This document shows positions 8,718 through 17,056 of a stretch of 64,000 nucleotides of DNA, piece after piece. The notes under the pieces were generated by a model. It saw only the letters and a list, made by a program, of their open reading frames with translations, had not been told where the DNA came from and did no database searches. This DNA is from an uncultured Collinsella sp. (lineage in GTDB: Bacteria > Actinomycetota > Coriobacteriia > Coriobacteriales > Coriobacteriaceae). The first letter of the stretch is position 1, and every line of letters starts with the position of its first letter. The DNA lies in the NCBI GenBank assembly GCA_900754075.1, contig CAAEBN010000065.1, positions 1 to 64,000 on the forward strand. Direction: 5' to 3'. A program made the position numbers and the translations under genes.

Positions 8718-10073
8718 TTAGTAGGCGCGATCGTTGAGCGTGCTCCAGAGCTTCTTGGACTCAGCCATGGTCCACGCGTTGATCTTGTCCTCATCAATGC
8801 CAACGAACTCGCGATCCTTGTACAGGACGCGGCCGTTGATGATGGTGGTGCGGCAGTTTTTGCCCATCATGCCAAAGAGCATGTGGCCGTCGATGTTCTC
8901 CTCGCTCAGCGGCGTAAAGGGCTTGTAGTCCATGACGATGACGTCGGCGGCAGCGCCGGCCTCGAGCACACCGAGCTTGCGATCGAAGTACTTGCTCGCC
9001 ATCTTGGCGTTGTTCTCAAACAGCATCGTCATGGCCTCGCACCAGCCCACGTTGGGCATGGCGGCGTTGTGACGCTGAATGATCAGGAAGACCTTAAGGC
9101 TCTCGAGCATATCGTGGGTGTAGGCGTCGGTACCCATGCACACAGGAATGCCGCGGCGGAAGAATTCGAGCACGGGGGCGCAGCCCACGGCGTTGCCCAT
9201 ATTGGATTCGGGGTTGTTGACGAGCCAGGTGCCGGACTCCTTGACGATATCCATCTCGGCAGGCGTCACGTGGATGCAGTGGCCCAGCATGGTGTCGGGA
9301 CCCAGCAGGTTGTGCTGCAGCAGGCGCTCGACCGGGCTGATGCCACCGCGGTTGAGGCGGGAATCCCACACGTCGTTCATGCCCTCGCACACGTGGATGT
9401 GGAAGCCGGTCAGACCATTGTTGGCCTCGGCCATCTTGTCCATGGTCTCGTCCGACAGCGTAAAGGTGGCATGTCCGCCAAACAAGGCGGCGATCATGTG
9501 GTTGTCGTTATCGCGCCGCTCTTTGGCGGCCCACTGGGCAAACTCGGCGTTCTCGGCAATGGCCTGGTCGCATTTTTCCTGGCCGCGGCGATCAGAGACC
9601 TCGTAGCACAGGCACGAACGCATGCCCAGCTCCTGAGCTGCGTCCTTAATGGTGAAGAGGCTTCCCGGGATCTCGCAGAAGCTCGCATGGTGATCGAAGA
9701 TCGTGGTGACGCCATCGCGGATGGAGTCAAGAATCGTGGCGTAGGCGCTGGCCTTGGTGCCGTCGAGCGTCAGGTTGTCGTCAATCTTCCACCACTGCTG
9801 CTCAAGATTCTCCAGGAAGTTGGTGGGGTTGCAGCCCTTAATGGCAAGACCGCGGGCCAGACCCGAGTAGATGTGGGTGTGGCAGTTGATGAGTCCGGGC
9901 ATGATGAGGTTGCCCTGGGCGTCGACGTACTCGGCATCCGGGTACTTGGCCTTGAGCTCGCACTCGGGGCCCACTTCGACGATCGTGTCTCCGTCAATGG
10001 AGACCGCACCGTTTGGAATGAACGGGGTCTGAGCGTTGCGGGTAAAGACGGAACCGTTAGCGACCAGAAGCAT
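8718..10073 (-). CDS. ssnA: SsnA-type amidohydrolase of selenium/purine metabolism
   Basis: A 451-aa metal-dependent amidohydrolase, close to the roughly 440-aa size of SsnA. Metal-ligand motifs are visible: NCHTHIYSGL near residue 66, DHHASF, HCIHVTPAE and GTDAYTHD. SsnA is encoded with YgfK and the xanthine dehydrogenase in the selenium-dependent molybdenum hydroxylase set. By family it probably deaminates or hydrolyses a purine-derived ring, but its substrate is not settled. The ATG at 10073 is preceded by AAGGGAG at good spacing. An ATG 18 bases upstream (10091) lacks one. It is the second gene of the operon, after the permease. Confidence 0.88.
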   Translation of the reverse strand: MLLVANGSVFTRNAQTPFIPNGAVSIDGDTIVEVGPECELKAKYPDAEYVDAQGNLIMPGLINCHTHIYSGLARGLAIKGCNPTNFLENLEQQWWKIDDNLTLDGTKASAYATILDSIRDGVTTIFDHHASFCEIPGSLFTIKDAAQELGMRSCLCYEVSDRRGQEKCDQAIAENAEFAQWAAKERRDNDNHMIAALFGGHATFTLSDETMDKMAEANNGLTGFHIHVCEGMNDVWDSRLNRGGISPVERLLQHNLLGPDTMLGHCIHVTPAEMDIVKESGTWLVNNPESNMGNAVGCAPVLEFFRRGIPVCMGTDAYTHDMLESLKVFLIIQRHNAAMPNVGWCEAMTMLFENNAKMASKYFDRKLGVLEAGAAADVIVMDYKPFTPLSEENIDGHMLFGMMGKNCRTTIINGRVLYKDREFVGIDEDKINAWTMAESKKLWSTLNDRAY

Positions 10074-10220
10074 GGATGCTCCCTTCAACATCAGAGGCGG
10101 GGTTTGACACCTCTGACATGGCGGAGTGCGAAGCGCCGGCCTACACCGGAAACGGGCCCTCTCCCGTCAACGCTTCACCAAAGGGACAAACCCTTTGAAG
10201 TGCGGCTTGGCGCCGCATGG

Positions 10221-10252
10221 CGTCGGCGGACGAGGCGATGCGTCCGCCGACG
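10221..10252. other. Hairpin between permease and ssnA
   Basis: CGTCGGCGGAC (10221-10231) pairs perfectly with 10242-10252 around a 10-nt loop. A smaller stem, TGCGGC/GCCGCA, precedes it at 10201-10217. No T-tract follows on the minus strand. As with the hairpin after ssnA, differential stability of operon segments is the likeliest role. Confidence 0.55.
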
Positions 10253-10268
10253 AATAGCACCGAATTGG

Positions 10269-11663
10269 TTACTTCTTGCTCTCGGGCAAGACCAGATCCA
10301 CGGCAGCGTCCTTGGCAGCATCGATGTGCTGAGCCACGACCGGCGTCTGCGGAAGGATCAGGTTAAGGACAATGGCCATGATGGCGGTGGGGGTTACGGC
10401 ATTGGAGCCGATGACGGTGGACACCCAGGCGGGCATACCCTCGCCGGCAAGGCAACCGCTGGCCATCCAGATACCCAGGCCAAAGACGACGGAGGTGCCG
10501 ACGATGGTGGTAGTGCGCTGCGTAAGGCCCTCGCGGGTGAACATGCGCACGCCGTTCATGGTGATGGTGCCAAAGACGCCGACGGTCGCGCCGCCGATGA
10601 CGGGCTGCGGGATAGCGGAAAGGACGGCAGAGAGCTGCGGGAACAGACCGGCGATGGCAAAGACGGCCGCGATGATCACAAAGACCCACTTGTTGACGAC
10701 CTTGTTGGAGCAGATGATGCCCACGTTCTGGCCAAGGGCGCTGGTGGGAAGACCGCCCAGCAGGCCGCCGACCATAGAGGTGAGGCCCTGGGACACGATA
10801 GCGCCGGAGAGCTCGCGCTCGGTGGGCATACGGTCGATGGAACCAAGGCAGGCAGCGGAGACGTCGCCGATAACCTGGATGGCGACCATGGGGAACACGA
10901 CGGCGAGGGTAATGCAGACCTCGGGATCAAACTCGAGCGCGTAGGGCATGAGCTTGGGAAGGGCGAAGACCTGGGCGGTGGCGACGCTGGAGAAGTCAAT
11001 CATGCCAAAGGGGATGGAGACGATCATGCCAACGATCATGCCAAAGAACACGGATCCCAGCTTGAGCGTGCCCTTGCCAAAGTTGGCGAGCGCAAAGACC
11101 ACAGCGAAGGTGATAAGAGCGACGCACCAGGCCTGCGGGGTGCCCCACAGCGACGTACCCATACCGCCGGCCATATACTTGACGGCCGTGGGATACAGCG
11201 AAACACCGATGGAGAAGATGACCGTACCGGTCACGACGGGCGGGAACAGCCACTTGATCTTGCTGTAAGCCAGACCAAAGAGGACCGCGACGGCGCCGCC
11301 GACGATCTCGCCGCCCAGCAGCGCACCAAAGCTAAAGCCCGAGGCACCCATGGCCTGCAGGGCCGGCAGGAACGCGAACGAAACGCCCATGACGATGGGC
11401 AGGCCGCCGCCGATGCGACGGAAGGGAGCGAAGGCCTGAAGGGCCGTATCGATCGCCGAAAGAATGAGCGCGACCTGGATGATGTCGGTGCTCTGCTGAC
11501 TATTAAAGCCGTAGACGCCGGCCATGATGACCGCCGGGGTAATGATGCCGGCAAACGATGCCAGTACGTGCTGAAGGGCACACGGGATCATTTCCTTAAC
11601 GGGAGGCATGCCTTCGCGAGTGAACAGGGCTTCAGTGCCGTTCGTAACCGTCTCCTGGGTCAT
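10269..11663 (-). CDS. NCS2-family purine (uracil/xanthine) permease
   Basis: A 464-aa integral membrane protein with about 12-14 hydrophobic segments and the NCS2 start pattern (PCALQHVLASFAGIITPAV). The conserved region QVIGDVSAACLG...LSGAIVSQGL...LGGLPTSALGQNVG is where NCS2 proteins bind the nucleobase. It should import xanthine, uric acid or a related purine with a proton or cation. It is the first gene of the operon leading to ssnA, ygfK, ferredoxin and xanthine dehydrogenase, so it is the entry point of the pathway. The exact substrate cannot be read from the sequence. Confidence 0.9.
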   Translation of the reverse strand: MTQETVTNGTEALFTREGMPPVKEMIPCALQHVLASFAGIITPAVIMAGVYGFNSQQSTDIIQVALILSAIDTALQAFAPFRRIGGGLPIVMGVSFAFLPALQAMGASGFSFGALLGGEIVGGAVAVLFGLAYSKIKWLFPPVVTGTVIFSIGVSLYPTAVKYMAGGMGTSLWGTPQAWCVALITFAVVFALANFGKGTLKLGSVFFGMIVGMIVSIPFGMIDFSSVATAQVFALPKLMPYALEFDPEVCITLAVVFPMVAIQVIGDVSAACLGSIDRMPTERELSGAIVSQGLTSMVGGLLGGLPTSALGQNVGIICSNKVVNKWVFVIIAAVFAIAGLFPQLSAVLSAIPQPVIGGATVGVFGTITMNGVRMFTREGLTQRTTTIVGTSVVFGLGIWMASGCLAGEGMPAWVSTVIGSNAVTPTAIMAIVLNLILPQTPVVAQHIDAAKDAAVDLVLPESKK

Positions 11664-12015
11664 TTGACCACCAATCCTCGAAGTAGTTGTTTTCGCATCT
11701 AACGCTCTATTGTGACGCAGTGCGGGGTTGAGGTTGTGCCTTCATTGCATATCGTATTAAAGATGATTCTCATTCTCAATAATAATTTTTTGTTATCAGA
11801 CTATTCTTCAGCTGAAATAACGCATTTCCGCAGGTCAGGAAAGTGTCTGGTCAAAATAACATCTAACTTTTCTTTTGGTCGACCGTTTACCGCTAAATTC
11901 CTACCGTTCGTCTGCATTACGCAATGTACCTGCGGATATACGAGATGATGGGCAGCGTGTTACCATGAGAAAAAATTGTTATGAACATTTCCGATTTCAC
12001 CCAAAGGAGTTGCCC
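11664..12015. promoter_or_regulatory. Divergent promoter region of the purine operon and its regulator
   Basis: This AT-rich 350-base stretch must hold the minus-strand promoter of the permease operon and the plus-strand promoter of the regulator. A notable sequence is GATTCTCATTCTCA at about 11765-11778, two direct ATTCTC repeats resembling a half Fur-type iron box. I see no purine riboswitch fold. Individual -35/-10 boxes are not assigned. Confidence 0.45.
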
Positions 12016-12672
12016 GTGAACGAGACCGTACGTCGCTTTTTGCCGATGGTCGATTTTCTGGAGCAGATACTCGGCAAAAACAGCGAGATCGTGCTGCACG
12101 ATTTCTCGGATCCCGACCACGCCATCGTCGATATTCGCAACGGCATCGTGAGCGGCCGCAAGGTCGGCGGTCCCGCCACCGATCTGGCACTCAAGATCAT
12201 GCACGACGCCAAGTATCGCGACCTGCCGTTTATTACGGGCTACGAGGGCCGCGGCGCCGGAGGCAAGACGTTGGAGTCAGCGACGTACTTTATCCGCGAG
12301 AATGACGAGATCGTCGGTATGCTCTGCGTCAACACCGATCTTTCCACGGTACGCTCCATCAACGCCATGGCGCAGCAGCTCATGGCGTGCTTCGACGCGG
12401 CGCCGACGCGCACGGAGCCCGCCCCTATCGAGGTCGAAAGCCTTTCGGAGTCCACACAGGAGCTCATCGACCGCAGCATTGCCGAGTTGCTGAGCGCGCG
12501 CGGGCTGGATGTAGCGTCGCTTGGTCAGAGCGACCGCGTGGACGTCATTCGCCACCTCAACGGCAACGGGGTGTTCATGCTCAAGGGCGCCGTGGCCTGC
12601 GTCGCCACCGCGCTGGGCATCTCGGAGCCCAGCGTCTACCGCTACCTGCAAAAAGTTCGCAAGGAAGGCTAA
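12016..12672 (+). CDS. YheO-type PAS-like/HTH transcriptional regulator
   Basis: A 218-aa protein. Residues of about 5-115 match the YheO-like PAS domain (PAS_6: IVLHDFSDPDHAIVDI, then GKTLESATYFI and GMLCVNTD). The C-terminal 60 or so residues resemble the HTH_22 DNA-binding domain (GVFMLKGAVACVATAL...SVYRYLQKVRK). The GTG at 12016 has an ideal RBS (AAAGGAG, 12003-12009). An in-frame ATG at 11965 has none. Such regulators often control purine, amino-acid or cofactor-linked operons. Its divergent position makes it the prime candidate to control the permease-ssnA-ygfK-xdh operon. Confidence 0.85.
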   Translation: MNETVRRFLPMVDFLEQILGKNSEIVLHDFSDPDHAIVDIRNGIVSGRKVGGPATDLALKIMHDAKYRDLPFITGYEGRGAGGKTLESATYFIRENDEIVGMLCVNTDLSTVRSINAMAQQLMACFDAAPTRTEPAPIEVESLSESTQELIDRSIAELLSARGLDVASLGQSDRVDVIRHLNGNGVFMLKGAVACVATALGISEPSVYRYLQKVRKEG

Positions 12673-12716
12673 CGAGCAAAATGAAGCGCGGCTCCACAAG
12701 CGATCCGTCACTTAAC

Positions 12717-12755
12717 AAAAGACCCTGCAGCTCGCACGCGCTGCAGGGTCTTTTT
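12717..12755. terminator. Bidirectional terminator
   Basis: AAAGACCCTGCAG (12718-12730) pairs with 12741-12753, with A-runs on the left and T-runs on the right. It can end the regulator transcript (+) and the ridA transcript (-), whose genes converge here. Confidence 0.9.
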
Positions 12756-12784
12756 GCATGTCATGTTTAGTTGTGGCCAACGAC

Positions 12785-13162
12785 TTAGAGAGCGGCGACG
12801 ACCTCGATCTCGACCAGACCGCCAGCCGGAAGGGCGGCAACCTGGAAGGCGCTGCGCGCGGGGAACGGGGCCTCGAACTTGGAGGCGTAGATCTCGTTCA
12901 CGGCGGCGAAGTCGGCGATGTCGGCCAGGTAGACCGTGGTCTTGACGACATCGGCAAAGGTGGCGCCGGCAGCGGTCAGCAGGGCCTCGACGTTGGCGAG
13001 GGACTGTTTGGCCTGGGCCTCGACGCCCTCGGGCATCTTGCCAGTTGCGGGGTCGATGCCCAGCTGGCCGGACAGGAACACCATGTTGCCGGTCTGGATA
13101 CCAGGGGAATACGGGCCGATGGCTGCGGGTGCGTTATCGGAAGACACGACGGTCTTGCTCAT
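12785..13162 (-). CDS. ridA: RidA family imine/enamine deaminase
   Basis: A 125-aa protein with the full RidA/YjgF signature: AIGPYSPGIQTGNMVFLSGQ at the N-terminus, then VKTTVYLADIADFAAVNEIY and PFPARSAFQVAALPAGGLVEIE at the C-terminus. RidA hydrolyses reactive imines such as 2-aminoacrylate to the keto acid and ammonia. The start at 13162 has AAGGAG upstream. Its place next to the purine cluster could mean it handles imine products of ring opening, but RidA is also a general housekeeping enzyme, so that link is only suggestive. Confidence 0.92.
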   Translation of the reverse strand: MSKTVVSSDNAPAAIGPYSPGIQTGNMVFLSGQLGIDPATGKMPEGVEAQAKQSLANVEALLTAAGATFADVVKTTVYLADIADFAAVNEIYASKFEAPFPARSAFQVAALPAGGLVEIEVVAAL

Positions 13163-13461
13163 GTTTTTCTCCTTACAATCAAATAGAGAGCGTGAGCGCG
13201 GCGTTCGCACCGGGAGGCACAATTCGGTCTGAACACCGCGCTTGATTGGGATAGTACTCAAGGTTTCTGTTTGATGCAAGAATATTATCAGCTTGCGAGA
13301 ATATTTTATCGCCCAACGGTTTCCCCGAACCGCTGAACGGTTCTCATGTGGAGCAGCCAGTCCAAGCTGCTGAAGACTTTATCCCGCTTGGAGCACGGGC
13401 ATCGCCTGCCGCAACGGCGCCACTATACTTTTGAATATCTGAGCATTTTGAAAGGCAGGAT
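13163..13461. promoter_or_regulatory. Divergent intergenic region between ridA and the U32 gene
   Basis: TATACT at 13424-13429 is a plausible plus-strand -10 box about 32 bases before the U32 gene start. On the ridA side, AGAATATT occurs twice (13280-13287 and 13299-13306), 19 bases apart on the same face of the helix, near a likely minus-strand -10. It may be a regulator site. Nothing else is seen. Confidence 0.4.
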
Positions 13462-15957
13462 ATGACCGCAACCGCCAGTCGAACCACCAACCGCAGACCC
13501 GAGCTTTTGGCGCCCGCCGGAGGGCCCGAGCCCTTTGCCGCCGCACTCGCCGCGGGGGCAGACGCCATCTATTGCGGCATGGGCAGCTTCAACGCCCGCC
13601 GCAAGGCCACCAACTTTACCGACGAGGCCTTTGAGCAGGCCTGCCGCACCGCGCATCTAGCCGGGTCGCGCGTCTACGTCACGGTCAACATCGTCATCAA
13701 GCAGTCCGAGATGGGCGATGCGCTGCAACTCATCCACCGCTGCTCCACGCTGGGCGCCGATGCCTTCATCATCCAGGACTGGGGTCTGTTCTTTGAGGTC
13801 AAACGCACCATGCCCGGCATCGAGACGCACATCTCGACCCAGGCGAACATCCATGACGACCGCGGAACCCTTTGGTGCCGCGAGCAGGGCGCCGACCGCG
13901 TGACTCTCTCGCGCGAGCTCTCCATCGACGAGATCGCCGCCATCCACGACGCCGCGCCCGATGTCGACCTCGAGGTCTTTAGCCACGGCGCCATCTGCTT
14001 TTGCTACTCGGGCCTGTGCCTGCTGTCGAGCTTTGCCATGGCAGGCCGCTCGGCCAACCGCGGCATGTGCGCTCAGCCCTGTCGCCTGCCTTACGAGCTG
14101 ATCGACGAGAACGGCCGCTCGCTCTCCCCTGCCGGTCGCGAGCGCGCGCTGTGCCCGCGCGACACCAACACGTCGCAGCTTGTTCGCCGTCTGTATGACG
14201 CCGGCGCCGCATCGCTCAAGCTTGAGGGCCGCATGAAGGCCCCCGATTACGTGTATTCCATCGTCGACGTGTATCGTCATCAGATTGATGACATGCTTGC
14301 CGATGTTTCGACCTCTAAGGATGAGGACGCCGCTCGCCAGCGCCAACTCAAGCGCTGTTTTAACCGCGACTTTACGCACGCCTATCAAGACGGCACCTCG
14401 GGCGACGAGATGATGAGCTACGAGCGCTCCAACAACCGCGGCCAGATTGTGGGCACGGTGCTGGGCAGCCGCCCGGCCAACCGCGATGTACGCGGACTCA
14501 AGCCCGACGATCGCCGTCGCCGCGCCGCCATCGCCCGCATTGAGCTGTTTGAGCCCGTGGGCAAGGGCGACCTGCTGGAGCTCCGCCACGATAACGAGTT
14601 TGACCAGTTCCTGACCACCATTGCCGCCGATGATGCCGCTGCCGGCGATGTTATCGAGTGTCGCGTGCCCCGTAGCATGCCCGAGGGCTGCCGCGTGCGC
14701 GTGATTCGAAGCCAGCGCGCCATTGACGCCGCCGGCGCCGCGCTCAAGCGCGATGTGCTGCGCCGCCGCGCCGTAGACGTGTCCGTTGTGGCGCGTCTGG
14801 GCGAGCCGTTTGCCGTTACGCTCACCTGTTGCGACGATCCTTCGCTTACGGCCACGACCACGGGCTTTACCGTCGAGGCTGCCAAGACCCGCGCCGTCGA
14901 GGCATCCGATCTGGTTGAGCACGTCGGGCGCATGGGCTCCTCTCCCTTTGAGGCCGCAAGCTTTGACGTTTCGCTCGACGCCGGCTGCGGTATGGGCTTT
15001 TCCGCCGTGCACAAGGTGCGCGCCGCCGCTTGTAAAGCATTGGAGGAGGCCATTCTGGCGCCGTACGAGGAGCGCGCGAAAACGCTCGAGCTTCCGGCGA
15101 TTGTAACCAGTGATTCCCGCCCCGCGCCCGAGCACTACCGCGATGAGCCGCAGATCTGCGCCACCGTCACCTCGCTCGAGGTCGCCGAGGCCGCTCGCGC
15201 CGAGGGCGTAACGCGCATCTACATGACCACCGACGCGCTCGATGCGGCCGAGCTCTCCCCCGCCGATACATTTGAGCAGGGCATCGTACCCGTGCTCGAC
15301 GAGGTCTGCCGCGCCGTTGACCACGTACGCGTCGACCCGTGGGTTGTTGCCGGCGCCACGGTCGCTATTGGCAACATCTCTGAGCTTGCCCTGGCCGCCC
15401 AGCTTGGCGCCACGGCCGAGATTCGCTCTTGCCTGCCGGTGCACAACACGCCTTGCATGGAGGCGCTTGCCGAGCGCGGAGCCGGTGCGTTTTGGCTCTC
15501 GCCCGAGATCACACTCGACGAGATTGTCTCGCTCGGCGCCGCCGCGCCCGTGGCTCTGGGCATCACCGTCTTTGGCCGCCCGCGCGTTATGACGAGCGAG
15601 CACTGCATCCTGCAGGTGGCCAATGGCTGCATCCACGATTGCGCCAACTGCCGCCTGCGCGCCCGCAAGCTGTCGCTCAAGAATATCGACGGCAAGGTCA
15701 TGCCCGTGCGCACCGACATCCATGGCCGCTCTCGCTTGTACGACGCCTACCCCATCGACCTCACGCCGCAGGTACCGCAGTTGCTCGACGCCGGCGTCCG
15801 TCGTCTTATGGTCGACGGAACCTTGCTCGAGGCCGATGAGATTGGCCGTGCCGTCGCTCGCGTCCGTCGCGCCGTCGAGGCGGCTCAAGCCGGCCGCAAG
15901 CTCGCCGCCCGCCTGCGCGGCGCCACCTCGGGCTGCATGTTTGTGGGAATTAGCTAA
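13462..15957 (+). CDS. U32 family protein (RlhA/TrhP-like)
   Basis: An 831-aa member of the U32 collagenase-like family. The N-terminus has the typical RPELLAPAGGPEPFAAALAAGADAIYCG, followed by IQDWGLFFEVKRTMP, FSHGAICFCYSGLC, the Cys-rich SANRGMCAQPCRLPY and LKLEGRMKAPDYV. U32 members such as RlhA and TrhP hydroxylate RNA bases using an FeS cluster and prephenate. The cysteines near residues 175-215 would bind it. The protein is longer than RlhA (about 650 aa): the C-terminal third looks like a second, degenerate U32-like barrel with its own cysteines (CILQVANGCIHDCANC). The old peptidase label is doubtful for this group. The gene appears co-transcribed with the pseudouridine synthase 15 bases downstream, which supports an RNA-modification role. 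Confidence 0.85.
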   Translation: MTATASRTTNRRPELLAPAGGPEPFAAALAAGADAIYCGMGSFNARRKATNFTDEAFEQACRTAHLAGSRVYVTVNIVIKQSEMGDALQLIHRCSTLGADAFIIQDWGLFFEVKRTMPGIETHISTQANIHDDRGTLWCREQGADRVTLSRELSIDEIAAIHDAAPDVDLEVFSHGAICFCYSGLCLLSSFAMAGRSANRGMCAQPCRLPYELIDENGRSLSPAGRERALCPRDTNTSQLVRRLYDAGAASLKLEGRMKAPDYVYSIVDVYRHQIDDMLADVSTSKDEDAARQRQLKRCFNRDFTHAYQDGTSGDEMMSYERSNNRGQIVGTVLGSRPANRDVRGLKPDDRRRRAAIARIELFEPVGKGDLLELRHDNEFDQFLTTIAADDAAAGDVIECRVPRSMPEGCRVRVIRSQRAIDAAGAALKRDVLRRRAVDVSVVARLGEPFAVTLTCCDDPSLTATTTGFTVEAAKTRAVEASDLVEHVGRMGSSPFEAASFDVSLDAGCGMGFSAVHKVRAAACKALEEAILAPYEERAKTLELPAIVTSDSRPAPEHYRDEPQICATVTSLEVAEAARAEGVTRIYMTTDALDAAELSPADTFEQGIVPVLDEVCRAVDHVRVDPWVVAGATVAIGNISELALAAQLGATAEIRSCLPVHNTPCMEALAERGAGAFWLSPEITLDEIVSLGAAAPVALGITVFGRPRVMTSEHCILQVANGCIHDCANCRLRARKLSLKNIDGKVMPVRTDIHGRSRLYDAYPIDLTPQVPQLLDAGVRRLMVDGTLLEADEIGRAVARVRRAVEAAQAGRKLAARLRGATSGCMFVGIS

Positions 15958-15972
15958 CCGAAAGGCTTACAC

Positions 15973-16632
15973 GTGAACGAAGAACCTCAAGTCCTCTACT
16001 GCGACGCCTGGCTCATGGCCATCGATAAGCCTGCCGGCATGATCGTCCACGGTGACGGCACCGGCGAGCGCACACTTACCGACTACGCCAGCGATCTGCT
16101 GCTGGCGATGGGCGACGGCTTTGCCGCGACCGACATGCAACCGCTCAACCGCTTGGACCGCGACACCACCGGCGTGGTGTTGTTCTCGCTCGACAAGCAG
16201 ACGCAGCCCGCTTTTGACCAGATGATTATCGACCACGCATTCGAAAAGCACTATCTGGCGCTCGCCGAGGGCAAGATCGACTGGAACGAAAAGCTCATCG
16301 ACAAGCCCATCGCCCGCGACCGCCACGACAGCCGCAAGATGCGCGTTGGCGCCAGCGGCAAGCCGTCTCAGACGCGCGTGAAGGTGCTCAAGCGCCTTAA
16401 GAGCCGCCGAGGCCTACCCACGCGCTCGTATATCGATGTCGAGTTGCTCACCGGCCGCAAGCACCAAATCCGTGTGCATCTGGCGAGCGAGCGCCATCCC
16501 CTGGTTGGCGACGACCTGTACGGAACGCCGCGCCCCTGTGGCCTGATGCTCCACGCCCACAGCGTGTCCTTCACGCATCCCGTAACCGGCGAGCACATCC
16601 ACATCGAAGCCCCCTGCCCCTGGGAGCCCTAA
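15973..16632 (+). CDS. RluA-family pseudouridine synthase
   Basis: A 219-aa RNA pseudouridine synthase with the catalytic motif LNRLDRDTTG (Asp62) and the later GRKHQIRVHLA and HPLVGDDLYG motifs. It lacks the N-terminal S4 RNA-binding domain of many RluA/RluD proteins, which explains its small size. Such short forms act on single sites in rRNA or tRNA; the target cannot be predicted here. The start is GTG at 15973, 15 bases after the U32 gene, with only a weak RBS (GAAAGG). A hairpin terminator begins within the stop codon. Confidence 0.9.
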   Translation: MNEEPQVLYCDAWLMAIDKPAGMIVHGDGTGERTLTDYASDLLLAMGDGFAATDMQPLNRLDRDTTGVVLFSLDKQTQPAFDQMIIDHAFEKHYLALAEGKIDWNEKLIDKPIARDRHDSRKMRVGASGKPSQTRVKVLKRLKSRRGLPTRSYIDVELLTGRKHQIRVHLASERHPLVGDDLYGTPRPCGLMLHAHSVSFTHPVTGEHIHIEAPCPWEP

Positions 16633-16671
16633 ACCACCACAATGGGGACAGGCACCTTTGTGGTGGTTTTG
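16631..16671 (+). terminator. Terminator made from a GGGGACAG repeat element
   Basis: AAACCACCACA (16631-16641) pairs perfectly with 16659-16669 and a T-run follows. The loop side contains GGGGACAGGCACC. The 29 bases at 16643-16671 recur exactly at 17014-17042, so a mobile or copied repeat doubles as the transcription terminator of the upstream gene. Confidence 0.75.
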
Positions 16672-16699
16672 CCGCAATGGTTCAACCGCGGTCCCAAAA

Positions 16700-16917
16700 T
16701 GTCTCGATCTGTAACAGTTAGAACCCATTTTCCGGTCTATCTGTTACAGATCGAGACATTCGAATCCCTCTCAAGGAAAAATCTCAATCTGTAACAATAA
16801 CTCGGCAAAATCGGTCCCAGATGTTACAGATTGAGACAAAGGGACGGCGCGGTTCGGAAGTATCTCAATCTGTAACATCTAGCCCACTTTTAACGGTCTA
16901 GTTGTTACAGACTTAGA
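16700..16917. repeat. Three tandem long hairpins, about 82-bp period
   Basis: Three inverted repeats with arms of the form GTCTCAATCTGTAACA/TGTTACAGATTGAGAC: 16700-16717 with 16741-16758 (18 of 18 paired), 16782-16796 with 16822-16836 (15 of 15), and 16863-16877 with 16903-16917 (13 of 15). The enclosed 23-25-nt loops also resemble each other (TAG-CCCA-TTTT-CGGTCTA). Arms are best kept while linkers vary. No open reading frame covers the array. Confidence 0.9.
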
Positions 16918-16934
16918 CAAAACCGGTAGACAAC

Positions 16935-16971
16935 AAAAACGGCAACGCCCGTAATGGACATTGCCGTTTTT
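16935..16971. terminator. Hairpin terminator after the repeat array
   Basis: AAAAACGGCAA (16935-16945) pairs with TTGCCGTTTTT (16961-16971). A- and T-runs allow it to work in either direction. It could end a short plus-strand RNA covering the triple hairpin array, or back up the deoR terminator on the minus strand. Confidence 0.75.
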
Positions 16972-17002
16972 CTATTGAGAAAACTACTCGGTTTTCGTTA
17001 CT

Positions 17003-17043
17003 AACCGCCACAGTGGGGACAGGCACCTTTGTGGTGGTTTTGG
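17003..17043. repeat. Second copy of the 29-bp GGGGACAG repeat element
   Basis: Bases 17014-17042 are identical to 16643-16671. The outer left arm (AACCGCCACA) has changed, so the stem is less perfect than in the first copy. The two copies bracket the triple hairpin array at a distance of 371 bases, in direct orientation. Confidence 0.85.
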
Positions 17044-17056
17044 CCTTGTCCCATCG

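Noticed and set aside
2472..11702. Very long open frames on the plus strand opposite xdh, ygfK and ssnA
   Set aside because: They mirror GC-rich codon structure of well-identified genes, lack ribosome binding sites and resemble no known family.
11664..12015. Purine riboswitch upstream of the permease gene
   Set aside because: No three-way junction or conserved purine-aptamer core could be found on the minus strand.
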